From: Granulosicoccus sp965214025 | Lineage (GTDB): Bacteria; Pseudomonadota; Gammaproteobacteria; Granulosicoccales; Granulosicoccaceae | Length of the DNA: 64,000 nucleotides | NCBI GenBank assembly: GCA_965214025.1 | Contig: CBDCAW010000091.1 | Coordinates: 1 to 64,000 of the forward strand | Reading direction: 5' to 3' | Shown here: in pieces, positions 25,335 to 33,999 of the stretch | Layout: each line of letters starts with the position of its first letter | How positions within the stretch are numbered: position 1 is the stretch's first letter | The notes under the pieces: generated by a model | The model's input: only the letters and a program-made list of their open reading frames with translations | What the model was told of the DNA's origin: nothing | Databases searched by the model: none | Translations under genes and position numbers: made by a program

Positions 25335-25961
25335 ATGCGAATCATGCGGAAAATCACGATTCAAACTTTCAAGAGCCTCGACGGCGTCATGCAGGCACCC
25401 GGAGCACCGGAAGAGGACAGAGACGGCGAATTTGCCCTCGGCGGCTGGTCGCAGCCGTACTGGGACGAAAGGATGGGTGAAGTGATGGGTGAGTCGATGG
25501 CCGAGGATTACGACCTGCTGCTCGGCCGCACGACCTACGACATCTTTGCCGCTCACTGGCCGAATGCCGGCGATAATGATCCGGTCGCACAGAAATTCAA
25601 TCGGGCAACGAAGTACGTCGTTACCTCAACGCCGGAAACGCTGCACTGGGAAAACAGTCAGGCGATCACCGGTGAGGTGGCCAAGGGAATCTCGGAGCTG
25701 AAAAACGGTGATGGTTTGCCGCTGAGCGTACAGGGCAGCAGCCAGCTCATTCGACTCCTGCTCGAGCACGGGCTGGCGGATGAATTTTTCGTCTGGACCT
25801 TCCCGGTCGTACTCGGTAGCGGCAAGCGATTGTTCGATTCCGGTGCGATACCGCGTGCTCTGGAGCTGCACAGTGCAAGAACATCGACAACTGGCGTCAC
25901 CATGATCCGATACCGTGCTGCCGGAGACGTCAAGGTTGGTTCGTTCGCTTTGTCGGAGTGA
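25335..25961 (+). CDS. RibD C-terminal / dihydrofolate-reductase-family protein
   Basis: A 208-residue protein with the RibD_C/DHFR fold: ITIQTFKSLDGVMQAPG at the N-terminus, LLLGRTTYDIFAAHWP, VQGSSQLIRLLLEHGLADEF and the closing FPVVLGSGKRLFD. Family members bind NAD(P)H and reduce unknown substrates. ATG 25335 is used; a second Met at residue 4 is equally possible. It is divergent from tetR and shares the candidate operator. Confidence 0.87.
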   Translation: MRIMRKITIQTFKSLDGVMQAPGAPEEDRDGEFALGGWSQPYWDERMGEVMGESMAEDYDLLLGRTTYDIFAAHWPNAGDNDPVAQKFNRATKYVVTSTPETLHWENSQAITGEVAKGISELKNGDGLPLSVQGSSQLIRLLLEHGLADEFFVWTFPVVLGSGKRLFDSGAIPRALELHSARTSTTGVTMIRYRAAGDVKVGSFALSE

Positions 25962-26088
25962 CAGTTACCCAGTTTATCGCCATCGACTGGTTGCAATGTT
26001 TGGCGCAGCGGCACCGCTCGAAGGCGGAGCTGAACAAGCGGGAGGCGTGGAATGTTCATGCCTGAGAGAGACCACAGGAAGCACTCCA

Positions 26089-26739
26089 ATGAACCCAATC
26101 GTCACCGTATTCAAAAATTCACCCGATCGTGGCGCGGGCCTGGCGCGTGACATGCGCGTTCGCTGGGCACTTGAGGAAGTGGGCCAGCCCTATGACGTTT
26201 GTACGGTTTCATTCACTGACATGAAGGAACCGGCGCATCTCGCACTCCATCCTTTCGGACAAATCCCGACCTACGAAGAAGGTGACCTGGCCCTGTTCGA
26301 GACAGGAGCGATCATCCTTCATATTGCGGAGCGCCATGCGGGCTTGCTGCCGGATGATGCCGACGCCCGAGCACGTGCGGTCAACTGGATATTCGCCGCA
26401 CTGAATACGGTTGAACCACCCATCCTCGATCGCGAAGTTGTTGCGTATCTCGAAGATGGCAAGAGCTGGCAGTGTGAGCGTTTTGCCATGGTGAATAAGC
26501 GCATTCGCGAACGATTGGAGCAGCTGACGGTAGCGCTTGGCGACGCCGAATGGATTGATGGCGCGTTCAGTGCAGCCGACATTCTGATGGTGCACGTGCT
26601 GCGCCGGTTGGAGGGGGCGGGGATACTGAATGAGTTCAAGACTCTTTGCGCGTATATCCATCGCGCGGAACTCCGGCCTGCCTACAAGCGCGCTTTCGCG
26701 GCTCAACTGGCGGTGTTTACTGCCGCTTCGACACGCTGA
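26089..26739 (+). CDS. Glutathione S-transferase family protein
   Basis: A 216-residue protein with an N-terminal thioredoxin-like domain (RVRWALEEVGQPYDV, HPFGQIPTYEEGDLALFETGAIILHIAE, with cis-Pro and the GSH-binding FET) and an all-helical C-terminal domain (FSAADILMVHVLRR). ATG 26089 has AGGAAG upstream; the frame is open to 25915 but that part overlaps the preceding gene's tail region and is not conserved-looking. It may be co-transcribed with the RibD-like gene 127 nt upstream. Confidence 0.87.
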   Translation: MNPIVTVFKNSPDRGAGLARDMRVRWALEEVGQPYDVCTVSFTDMKEPAHLALHPFGQIPTYEEGDLALFETGAIILHIAERHAGLLPDDADARARAVNWIFAALNTVEPPILDREVVAYLEDGKSWQCERFAMVNKRIRERLEQLTVALGDAEWIDGAFSAADILMVHVLRRLEGAGILNEFKTLCAYIHRAELRPAYKRAFAAQLAVFTAASTR

Positions 26740-26753
26740 CATCGTTCTTCCCT

Positions 26754-26867
26754 GTAGACAAGTGCCGGCCACTCAATCGAGCCCATGGAACGAGCGCATC
26801 CGTTCCGGATGGGTATTGCCGAAACCGCGCCCCAGCTCGGTCTCGTTCCATGGTGGGGCTTGTCTAC
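26754..26867. repeat. Nested inverted-repeat element (possible MITE or structured RNA)
   Basis: Outer arms GTAGACAAG (26754-26762) and CTTGTCTAC (26859-26867), inner arms CCATGGAACGAG (26783-26794) and CTCGTTCCATGG (26842-26853), and a small inner hairpin CATCC/GGATG (26798-26811) together fold into one ~114-nt structure. It follows the GST stop by 15 nt. From 26740 to 27082 no gene is supported; a short frame at 26646-27026 is not convincing. Confidence 0.5.
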
Positions 26868-27082
26868 ACGGACACGTTCGATGATCCCGACCGGCAGGGC
26901 GGGATCAAGGTCTCGGTGAAATTGAAAGTCATATCTGTCGGAACGGAAATCTACACCGAACAAGAGGGCGTGCCGGACGAGATGGCTACAAGCTCGCACG
27001 GCTCATCGAGCCAGAAATCAACTTGAAACTGTCGGATACAGATGGGCGAGTTTCACTTTGGCGCTGCGCTGTCGAGTGAGTC

Positions 27083-27590
27083 CTACTGCTGAACGGGACG
27101 ACGCGTCGTGGGCGTCGGATGGGCAGCGTCCTTCGGATCGTCCGACAGCACGTCGAGCAGTATCCGGCACAGCCTCAACGGGTGCCTGGGCATGCTGGTG
27201 TTGCAGAACACGACTATCGTCAGCGCGTGACCCTCGAAGCTCGGCACGTGCATCGCGAACGTGTTGAACCCGGGGCCGTCGCCGCCGTGGCCGCAGAACC
27301 CGCCGTGCGCCCACCTCTCGTCGAGCATCAGCCCAAGTCCGTAGGTGGGACGACGGAAGAACGCGTCCGGCGACGGCGGGCTCTCCGGCCCGCAAGGTAC
27401 CCCCTCGCGCATAGCCGCGAGCGACGACGGCCGCAAGAGCTCGCCTGCGAACAGCGCCGCGTAGAAGCGCGCGACATCGGCGGTGGTCGACGCGATAAGG
27501 CCATCCAGCATTGACGAAAAGACTTGCACACTGGGGTCTCGGTAGTTGATGGTATTGGCCATGTTCTTAGCCACTTTCGCCATCGGGGCA
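27083..27590 (-). pseudogene. Serine hydrolase (beta-lactamase/CubicO) C-terminal remnant
   Basis: On the minus strand, the segment from SVQVFSSMLDGLIASTTADVARFY through GLGLMLDERWAHGG and GHGGDGPGFNTFAMHVP to the stop at 27083 matches the C-terminal third of class C beta-lactamase-like hydrolases (STAADLARFY, YGLGL, GHGG patterns). The catalytic SxxK and YxN parts are missing. The open frame runs on to 28615 only because it is antisense to the AraC-type regulator gene. It is a truncated relic. Confidence 0.65.
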
Positions 27591-27640
27591 ACAGCAGTCC
27601 GGGTTCGGTGCACTGCAATATGTGGCGGTCGAGGTTTGCC

Positions 27641-28660
27641 ATGAAGATCCTGATCATCGCGACACCGAACTTCAATCTGGCCGCGACGGCCAACTTCATC
27701 GATCCGTTCAGAGCGATCAACTATCTCGACGGCGCCTCCCACTTTCACTGGACGCTCGCCTCGGTGGGAGGCGGCATGTGCGAGGCCAGCAATGGCCTGA
27801 GCGTCGCGACGCAGGATCTGAAGAGCGCGCTCGAGGAGTCCTGGGATCTGGCCATCGTGTCCTCGAGTTGGGCGCCGGAAAGGCACAGCTCCTCGGCATT
27901 TCTCCAAGCAATGCGGCGAGTTGCGCGCTCGGGCTGCGTGGTCGGTGCGCTCGACACGGGGTCGTTCATCCTGGCCCGCGCAGGCCTCTTGAATGGCCGA
28001 ATCGCAACCACGCACTACGAACACATCGATGCGCTGATGGAGCTGTATCCAGCGATCACCGTGGTCGAGGAGCTGTTCGTGTTCGACGGCAACCGAATCA
28101 CCTGTTGCGGGGGTGCCGCGTCGATCGACTTCTCGTTGCACATCATCGAGGAGCAGCTCGGCGCGACGCGGGCGACCAATGCGGCCCGCTATCTCTACCA
28201 TCAGAGCCTGCGACCGGTCGGTGCCCGGCAAGTGCCAGAACCCGGGGAGCCATTGGGCAGTGGTATTCCGAACGCCGTACGTCAGGCGATCGAGGTGATG
28301 GAATCGCATCTGGAGAACATCGTGACCATCCCCGACATCTGCGAGCAGATCGGCGTCTCGCAACGTCAGCTCGATCGATTGTTCGCCACCTATGTAAAGA
28401 AGACTCCCGCACGCTACTACCGCGATGTCCGGCTCGATCGAGCGCGAGGGCTGGTCACACAGACCGACATGCCTCTGTCCGGCGTTGCAGTCGCCGCAGG
28501 CTTCGCCAGTCAGGTGCACTTCAGCCGCGCCTACAAGCAACGCTTCGGGCTTCCACCGAAGCAGGATCGCATCGAGGGGCGAATTCCGTTCGAGTATCGC
28601 GCGCGCCCCATGCACAAGATGCAGCTTCCGAAGGAATCACGATTGCGGCCAGAAAGATAA
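27641..28660 (+). CDS. GlxA/CdhR-type AraC-family regulator
   Basis: A 339-residue regulator: an N-terminal DJ-1/PfpI-like domain (about 1-165; IIATPNFNLAATANFIDPFRAINYL, GALDTGSFILARAGLLNGR) and a C-terminal AraC double HTH (ITVPDICEQIGVSQRQLDRLF-like region, then VAVAAGFASQVHFSRAYKQRFG). This is the architecture of CdhR and GbdR, which activate carnitine and glycine-betaine catabolic genes in pseudomonads. ATG 27641 is chosen as the domain begins there. It precedes the Rieske oxygenase by 150 nt on the same strand, so it is the likely activator of the cluster; the inducer is inferred. Confidence 0.85.
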   Translation: MKILIIATPNFNLAATANFIDPFRAINYLDGASHFHWTLASVGGGMCEASNGLSVATQDLKSALEESWDLAIVSSSWAPERHSSSAFLQAMRRVARSGCVVGALDTGSFILARAGLLNGRIATTHYEHIDALMELYPAITVVEELFVFDGNRITCCGGAASIDFSLHIIEEQLGATRATNAARYLYHQSLRPVGARQVPEPGEPLGSGIPNAVRQAIEVMESHLENIVTIPDICEQIGVSQRQLDRLFATYVKKTPARYYRDVRLDRARGLVTQTDMPLSGVAVAAGFASQVHFSRAYKQRFGLPPKQDRIEGRIPFEYRARPMHKMQLPKESRLRPER

Positions 28661-28809
28661 AGAAACCGACGAGAAAAGTACAATCGCTATGATGACACGG
28701 TCCACTATTGGAACGTCGGATATAGCGTTGGGCAGTGACCTGCCAGACGCAAGCCGCTCCTTTATAGGCGCTACCACGCGCCGGCCGCTGCTGACTGGAG
28801 GGCATTGCA

Positions 28810-29979
28810 GTGAACGTTGCCACGAAGATTATCGCCACCAAGCCAAGCGCCCCGAATACGGCCGAGCTGCAGACGGTCCGCACCGGATACGATAAGGATC
28901 CGGCACGCTCGTTCAGCCTGCGCAAGGAGGCTTACACCGATGCGCGCTGGTTTGACATCGATCTGGCGGCAGTCGTGGCGAAAAGCTGGCAATGGGTCTG
29001 TCATGTCGAAAAACTTCGTGCCCGAGGAGCGTTCTTGGCCGTGTCGATCGCCGGACAGCCCATCGTCATCGTGCGCGATCGCAAGGGCGAACTACGCGCT
29101 TTCTACAACGTGTGCAAGCATCGCGGGCATCAACTGCTGACGGGCGAAGGCACGACCGGTGGGCTGGTCTGCCCGTATCATGCGTGGACTTACCGTCTCG
29201 ACGGGCAATTGTCGAAGGCGCCGCATACAGCAAATCTGAAGGATTTTCGCACCGAGGACGTCTGTCTCGATCAGGTTCAGGTCGAGGAGTTCTGCGGCTT
29301 CATCTACGTGAACCTCGACCCGAAGGCCGCGTCTCTGGCGTCGCAGACCGGCGAGCTCGAAGCCGAGATTCGTCACTGGGCGCCCGATGTGGACGATCTG
29401 ACCTTCGGCCATCGATTGACCTACGAGATCGAGTCCAACTGGAAGAACGTGGTCGACAACTTTCTGGAGTGCTACCACTGCCCGACCGCGCACAAGGACT
29501 TCTGTCGGCTGGTCGACATGGATACGTATGAGGTAACCACGCACGGCATCTATTCCAGCCACATGGCCGATGCCGGCAACACGCCCAACTCCGCATACGA
29601 TGTCTCCGAAGCCACGGTTCGTACTCATGCCGTCTGGTGGCTATGGCCGACCACCTGCCTGATGCGCTATCCGGGTCGATCCTCGTTCATCGTGATGAAT
29701 GTCATTCCGGTCTCCGCCACGAGAACCCTCGAGACTTACGACTTCTACCTCGAGACGCCCGAACCGAACGACATGGAACTGGAGGCGATTCGCTATATCG
29801 ATGAGGTGCTGCAGGTCGAGGACATCGCCCTGGTGGAAAGTGTGCAACGTGGCATGTGTACGCCTGCATTTCAGCAAGGTCGAATCGTTCATGACCCGGA
29901 CGGGTCGGGCAAGTCCGAGCATGCCGTGCATCACTTTCACGGTCTGGTGCTCGACGCCTATGCAACCAGCGCTGCCTGA
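28810..29979 (+). CDS. Rieske non-heme iron oxygenase, CntA/GbcA/YeaW family
   Basis: A 389-residue alpha subunit. Rieske ligands are in CKHRGHQ (CxH) and CPYHAWTY (CxxH); the mononuclear iron histidines lie in ECYHCPTAH. The Glu in ECYH occupies the position of the usual bridging Asp, as in carnitine monooxygenase CntA, and the C-terminal VESVQRGM and QGRI also resemble that family. The substrate should be a trimethylammonium compound (carnitine or glycine betaine). The start is a GTG at 28810 with GGAGG upstream. The partner reductase is not intact nearby: only a ferredoxin-reductase remnant lies at 35.0 kb. Confidence 0.87.
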   Translation: MNVATKIIATKPSAPNTAELQTVRTGYDKDPARSFSLRKEAYTDARWFDIDLAAVVAKSWQWVCHVEKLRARGAFLAVSIAGQPIVIVRDRKGELRAFYNVCKHRGHQLLTGEGTTGGLVCPYHAWTYRLDGQLSKAPHTANLKDFRTEDVCLDQVQVEEFCGFIYVNLDPKAASLASQTGELEAEIRHWAPDVDDLTFGHRLTYEIESNWKNVVDNFLECYHCPTAHKDFCRLVDMDTYEVTTHGIYSSHMADAGNTPNSAYDVSEATVRTHAVWWLWPTTCLMRYPGRSSFIVMNVIPVSATRTLETYDFYLETPEPNDMELEAIRYIDEVLQVEDIALVESVQRGMCTPAFQQGRIVHDPDGSGKSEHAVHHFHGLVLDAYATSAA

Positions 29980-30058
29980 GCAGTTGCTTGCCACACTGAG
30001 CGCGGCTCATGCGATTCATTGCTTGTAAGGATTTTCGGAATTTGCGGGGAGAACACGC

Positions 30059-30853
30059 GTGCGTCTGAACAACAAGGTCGCCCTGGTGACCGGTGGTCGG
30101 GGTGGCATCGGTCGGGCGATCTGTACACGGTTTGCGGCAGAGGGCGCGACAGTCTACGCGGCCGACCTGACCGCTGAGGGCTCTGTAGACGCAAAGGCTG
30201 ACGACGGCAGCGACTTCCTGACTCTCGACGTGACGTCCGAGGACAGTGCGAAGGCTGCCCTGGCAGAGGTCGGCGAACGCTCGCAACGACTCGACGTGCT
30301 GGTCAACGCAGCGGGCATCGAGATCGAGAAGACCATCGAAGAGACCACGCTGGCCGACTGGAATCGCATCTTCGCCGTCAATGTCACCGGCACGTTTCTG
30401 ACCTCGAAATACGCTCTGCCACTGATGCGCAAGGCGGCAAAGTTGGGACACTCCGCATCGATCATCAACTTTGGCTCCTACGACGGCTTCATCGCAGACC
30501 CGCAACTGGCCGCCTACTGCGCCACCAAGGGTGCCGTGCATGCACTGACCCGGGCCATGGCCTGCGATCACGGTCCCGAAGGTATCCGGGTCAATGCGAT
30601 CTGTCCCGGCTACATCGATACGCCCATGTTGCAAAGCTTCTTCACCGGGGGTGATGCCGACAACGACAGCACCACGATCGAGAGCCTCGAGCAAGCCGTG
30701 CGTGACGTTCATCCGCTGCGCACCTACGGCACACCGGTGGACATCGCGAACCTGGTCTGCTGGCTGGCCTCCGACGAGGCGCGGTATGCGTCTGGGCAAT
30801 TGTGGGTACTGGATGGCGGGCTTTCCGCTCAGGTCCAGCAGATGAAACTGTAG
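30059..30853 (+). CDS. Short-chain dehydrogenase/reductase (first of two)
   Basis: A 264-residue classical SDR with TGGRGGIGRAI (NAD-binding), NAAGIEIEKT, catalytic Ser in INFGSYDGF, and YCATK (YxxxK). It starts at GTG 30059 with GGGGAG upstream, 80 nt after the Rieske gene and 10 nt before the BKACE gene. It could oxidise a hydroxyl compound such as D-carnitine or a pathway alcohol. Substrate inference rests on context only. Confidence 0.87.
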   Translation: MRLNNKVALVTGGRGGIGRAICTRFAAEGATVYAADLTAEGSVDAKADDGSDFLTLDVTSEDSAKAALAEVGERSQRLDVLVNAAGIEIEKTIEETTLADWNRIFAVNVTGTFLTSKYALPLMRKAAKLGHSASIINFGSYDGFIADPQLAAYCATKGAVHALTRAMACDHGPEGIRVNAICPGYIDTPMLQSFFTGGDADNDSTTIESLEQAVRDVHPLRTYGTPVDIANLVCWLASDEARYASGQLWVLDGGLSAQVQQMKL

Positions 30854-30863
30854 GGGAAAGGTC

Positions 30864-31796
30864 ATGCCGAAACCCGTCATCATCACCTGTGCACCCACCG
30901 GCGGCATTCACACGCCGACGATGTCGCCGCATCTGCCGATCACGCCGAGTGACATCTGGACGGCGTCCATCGATGCGGCAGAAGCGGGTGCCTCGATCAT
31001 TCACCTGCACGCACGCGATCCGGACACCGGCAAACCCGACCCGCGACCGGAAACCTTCATGCAGTTTCTGCCGGTCATCAAGCAGTCGACCGATGCGGTG
31101 ATCAACGTTTCCACCGGCGGCGGGCTGGGCATGTCGATGGATGAGCGACTGCTGGCGGCGAGCCAGGCCAGCCCGGAGATGGCGTCACTGAACATGGGCT
31201 CGATGAACTTCGGTATCTTTCCGCTGCTGGAGAAATACGAGAACTGGCAGCACGAGTGGGAGCCGGCGTTTCTGGAGATGACGCGCGACTTCATCTTTCC
31301 GAACACGTTCAAGACCATCGAGTACGCACTCGAGACGCTCGGCGAAGGACACGGCACGCGCTTCGAGTTCGAGTGCTACGACCTCGGCCATCTCTACAAC
31401 GTGAAGTGGTTTGTCGACAAGGGCCTGATCAAGCCGCCGTTCTTCATCCAGATGGTCTTCGGCATTCTCGGTGGAGCCGGCGCGGATCTCGACAATCTGA
31501 TGCATATGCACCACATCGCCGACAAGCTGTTCGGTGCGGAGAACTACGAGTGGTCGGTGCTGGCGGCAGGTCGTCATCAGATGCCGTTTGCTACCCAGTC
31601 GGCGATGCTGGGTGGCAATCTGCGGGTCGGTCTGGAAGACAGTCTGTACATAGGGCCGGGGGAACTCGCGCAGTCCAACGCCGATCAGGTCCTGAAGATC
31701 CGTTCGATCATCGAGAACCTCGGTTATGGCGTGGCGACGCCCGCCGAGGCACGCGAGCGGCTCGCCCTGAAGGGCGGTGACCAGGTCGGTTTCTGA
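30864..31796 (+). CDS. Beta-keto acid cleavage enzyme (BKACE), likely 3-dehydrocarnitine cleavage
   Basis: A 310-residue TIM-barrel enzyme of the BKACE (DUF849) family: VIITCAPTGGIHTPTMSPHLPITP at the N-terminus, zinc ligands in IIHLHARDPDTG, then NVSTGGG and ECYDLGH. BKACEs condense a beta-keto acid with acetyl-CoA. The dehydrocarnitine member (CdhC) yields glycine betaine and acetoacetyl-CoA. The presence of a carnitine-dehydrogenase-like gene and a CdhR-type regulator in the cluster supports that substrate. Specificity was not checked residue by residue. Confidence 0.88.
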   Translation: MPKPVIITCAPTGGIHTPTMSPHLPITPSDIWTASIDAAEAGASIIHLHARDPDTGKPDPRPETFMQFLPVIKQSTDAVINVSTGGGLGMSMDERLLAASQASPEMASLNMGSMNFGIFPLLEKYENWQHEWEPAFLEMTRDFIFPNTFKTIEYALETLGEGHGTRFEFECYDLGHLYNVKWFVDKGLIKPPFFIQMVFGILGGAGADLDNLMHMHHIADKLFGAENYEWSVLAAGRHQMPFATQSAMLGGNLRVGLEDSLYIGPGELAQSNADQVLKIRSIIENLGYGVATPAEARERLALKGGDQVGF

Positions 31797-31811
31797 TTAC
31801 ACGGCAAGGAC

Positions 31812-33242
31812 ATGAGCATGAACATTCCGAACAGGCAGTTGATCGATGGCGAGCTGGTGGCTGGTGGCGGCGACTCGCTGAGCATCGCGAATCCGGCGAC
31901 GGGCGAAGAGATCGCGGCCATTGCCGAGGCCAGCGAGGAACAGCTCGACGCGGCCGTGCGCGCGGCTGACGATGCGTTTCGAACCTTCTCCCGGACGACG
32001 CCTGCCACACGATCGGCCCTGCTGCTGCAGATCGCCGATGTGCTCGAGTCGAATCAGGAGGAGCTTGCGACGCTGGAGAGTCTGGATGTCGGCAAGCCCT
32101 GGCCATCGGCACTCGATGACGAAATGCCGCTGACCATCGATACCTTCCGCTTCTTTGCCGGTGCCGCGCGCACGATGAGCGGTTCAGCTGCCGGTGAATA
32201 CGTCGATGGTCACACCTCGATGATCCGTCGCGATGCGGTCGGACCCGTGGCGGCGATCGCGCCATGGAACTACCCGTTGATGATGGCCTCCTGGAAGCTC
32301 GCCGCACCGCTGGCGGCCGGCTGTACCGTGGTGCTGAAACCGTCCGAGATCACCCCGCTATCCACCTTGCGCATGGCCGAGCTGCTCAACGATGTGGTAC
32401 CGACCGGCGTGCTCAATGTCGTGCACGGCCGCGGCCCGAGCATCGGCAGTCGCCTGATGAACGCACCAGAGACCGAAGCGATCACGGTCACGGGTTCTCC
32501 GGCGACGGGCATGGCCGCGATGCGAGCCGCATCCGAACAGATCAAGCACGTTCATCTTGAACTCGGTGGCAAGGCACCGGTGATCGTGTTCGCCGATGCC
32601 GACCTGGATGCGGTGGCGGAAACCATTCGCTACGGGTCCTTCTTCAATGCCGGCCAGGACTGTGCACAGCCGTGCCGTGTGCTGGTCGAAAGCCGCGCCT
32701 ACGACGATCTGGTGTCGAGGATCGAGAGTCAGGTCAGCCAGATCGTTGTCGGCGCGCCAAAGGCCGACGACACAGAGATGGGTCCGATCGTGTCGCTCGA
32801 GCAACGCGACAGCGTCTCGGGATTCGTCGATCGCGCGCAGAGCGGAGCCGAGATCGTGACCGGCGGCAAGGCCGGGGAGGGCGCCGGTTACTTCTACGAG
32901 CCGACCGTCATTGCCAACGTCGACAATGATGCAGAGATTGCCTGCGCCGAGGTGTTCGGCCCGGTGGTCACCGTGTCACGATTCGACGACGAGGCCGACG
33001 CGATCGAGATCGTGAATACCGGCCGATACGGTCTGGCGTCGTCCGTCTGGACGAGCAATGTCGGTCGCGCCATGCGCGTCACCTCGGCCTTGCGCTATGG
33101 CTTCACCTGGGTCAATACCCACGGGGTCGGGACACCCGAGATGCCGTGGGCCGCGATGAAGGGCTCGGGCACCGGTTGCGACATGTCCGTGTACGCGCTG
33201 GATGCCTACACCAGCATTCGCCACGTGATGTTCGCGCATTGA
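31812..33242 (+). CDS. NAD-dependent aldehyde dehydrogenase, betaine/aminobutyraldehyde type
   Basis: A 476-residue ALDH with AIAPWNYPLMMASWKLAPAL-like cofactor region (PWNYP visible), general-base Glu in HLELGGKAP and catalytic Cys in AGQDCAQPCR, and EVFGPVVTV near the C-terminus. ATG 31812 or 31818 are both possible. In this context it could oxidise malic semialdehyde (the CntA product), betaine aldehyde or another pathway aldehyde. Tight spacing (15 nt after BKACE, 4 nt before the second SDR) shows it is in the operon. Confidence 0.88.
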   Translation: MSMNIPNRQLIDGELVAGGGDSLSIANPATGEEIAAIAEASEEQLDAAVRAADDAFRTFSRTTPATRSALLLQIADVLESNQEELATLESLDVGKPWPSALDDEMPLTIDTFRFFAGAARTMSGSAAGEYVDGHTSMIRRDAVGPVAAIAPWNYPLMMASWKLAAPLAAGCTVVLKPSEITPLSTLRMAELLNDVVPTGVLNVVHGRGPSIGSRLMNAPETEAITVTGSPATGMAAMRAASEQIKHVHLELGGKAPVIVFADADLDAVAETIRYGSFFNAGQDCAQPCRVLVESRAYDDLVSRIESQVSQIVVGAPKADDTEMGPIVSLEQRDSVSGFVDRAQSGAEIVTGGKAGEGAGYFYEPTVIANVDNDAEIACAEVFGPVVTVSRFDDEADAIEIVNTGRYGLASSVWTSNVGRAMRVTSALRYGFTWVNTHGVGTPEMPWAAMKGSGTGCDMSVYALDAYTSIRHVMFAH

Positions 33243-33246
33243 ATCC

Positions 33247-33996
33247 ATGACCAGAAAGACTGCCATCGTGACGGGCGGGGGACGCGGCATCGGCCGGGCC
33301 GTTGTCGACCGCCTGCTGAGTGATGGGTACGCTATGGTGTCCTGCGGTCGCTCCAGTCGGCCGACAGATTTTCCGCAGGACGCTCACTGGGTGCAGGCCG
33401 ACGTCTCGAAACCCGACGACTGCATCGAGATACTCAATGCCGCGAGTTCGCTGTCGGGACCATTGGCCATCGTCGTGAACAACGCTGGCGTCCAGGTAGA
33501 GAAGACTCTGCTGGACAGCACCGATGACGATTGGGATCTCGTGGTCGGTGTGAATTGCCGGGGCGTGTTCAACATGAGTCGCGTGTGTTTGCCAGTCATG
33601 AGCGAGCAGGGCGGTGCCATCATCAATGTCGGTTCGATTTCCGGCCAAGTGGCCGATCCGGACATGGCGCTCTACAACGCCTCGAAGGCGTTCGTGCACG
33701 GGCTGACTCGATCCATCGCCGTCGATCACGGGCCCGCGGTACGCTGCAATGCCATCCAGCCGGGGTGGATCATGACGGACATGGCAACCGACGGCTTTGC
33801 ACTGGCCGATGATCCTGACGCAGCCATGCGCGACGCGCTGGCTCGGCACCCGGTCGGGCGCTTCGGACAACCACGGGACATTGCCAACATGGTGAGCTTT
33901 CTTGCCTCCGAGCAGGCGGACTACATCACCGGACAATGCTTCACCGTCGACGGCGGCATGACCGCTGCCTCGCCCCTACGACCAGGACTCTTTTGA
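33247..33996 (+). CDS. Short-chain dehydrogenase/reductase (second)
   Basis: A 249-residue SDR: TGGGRGIGRAV, NNAGVQVEKT, catalytic Ser in INVGSISGQ and YNASK. It is related to the first SDR of the cluster (both have a AG-(V/I)--EKT motif and similar C-terminal GQ-(F/L)-VDGG signatures) but shorter. It lies 4 nt after the aldehyde dehydrogenase and 3 nt before the next gene. The substrate is inferred to be a hydroxy intermediate of quaternary-amine breakdown. Confidence 0.87.
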   Translation: MTRKTAIVTGGGRGIGRAVVDRLLSDGYAMVSCGRSSRPTDFPQDAHWVQADVSKPDDCIEILNAASSLSGPLAIVVNNAGVQVEKTLLDSTDDDWDLVVGVNCRGVFNMSRVCLPVMSEQGGAIINVGSISGQVADPDMALYNASKAFVHGLTRSIAVDHGPAVRCNAIQPGWIMTDMATDGFALADDPDAAMRDALARHPVGRFGQPRDIANMVSFLASEQADYITGQCFTVDGGMTAASPLRPGLF

Positions 33997-33999
33997 TCC

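Noticed and set aside
27600..28615. The upstream two thirds of a 510-codon minus-strand frame
   Set aside because: Only the last ~170 codons (27083-27590) look like a protein (serine-hydrolase remnant); the rest mirrors the AraC-type regulator gene.
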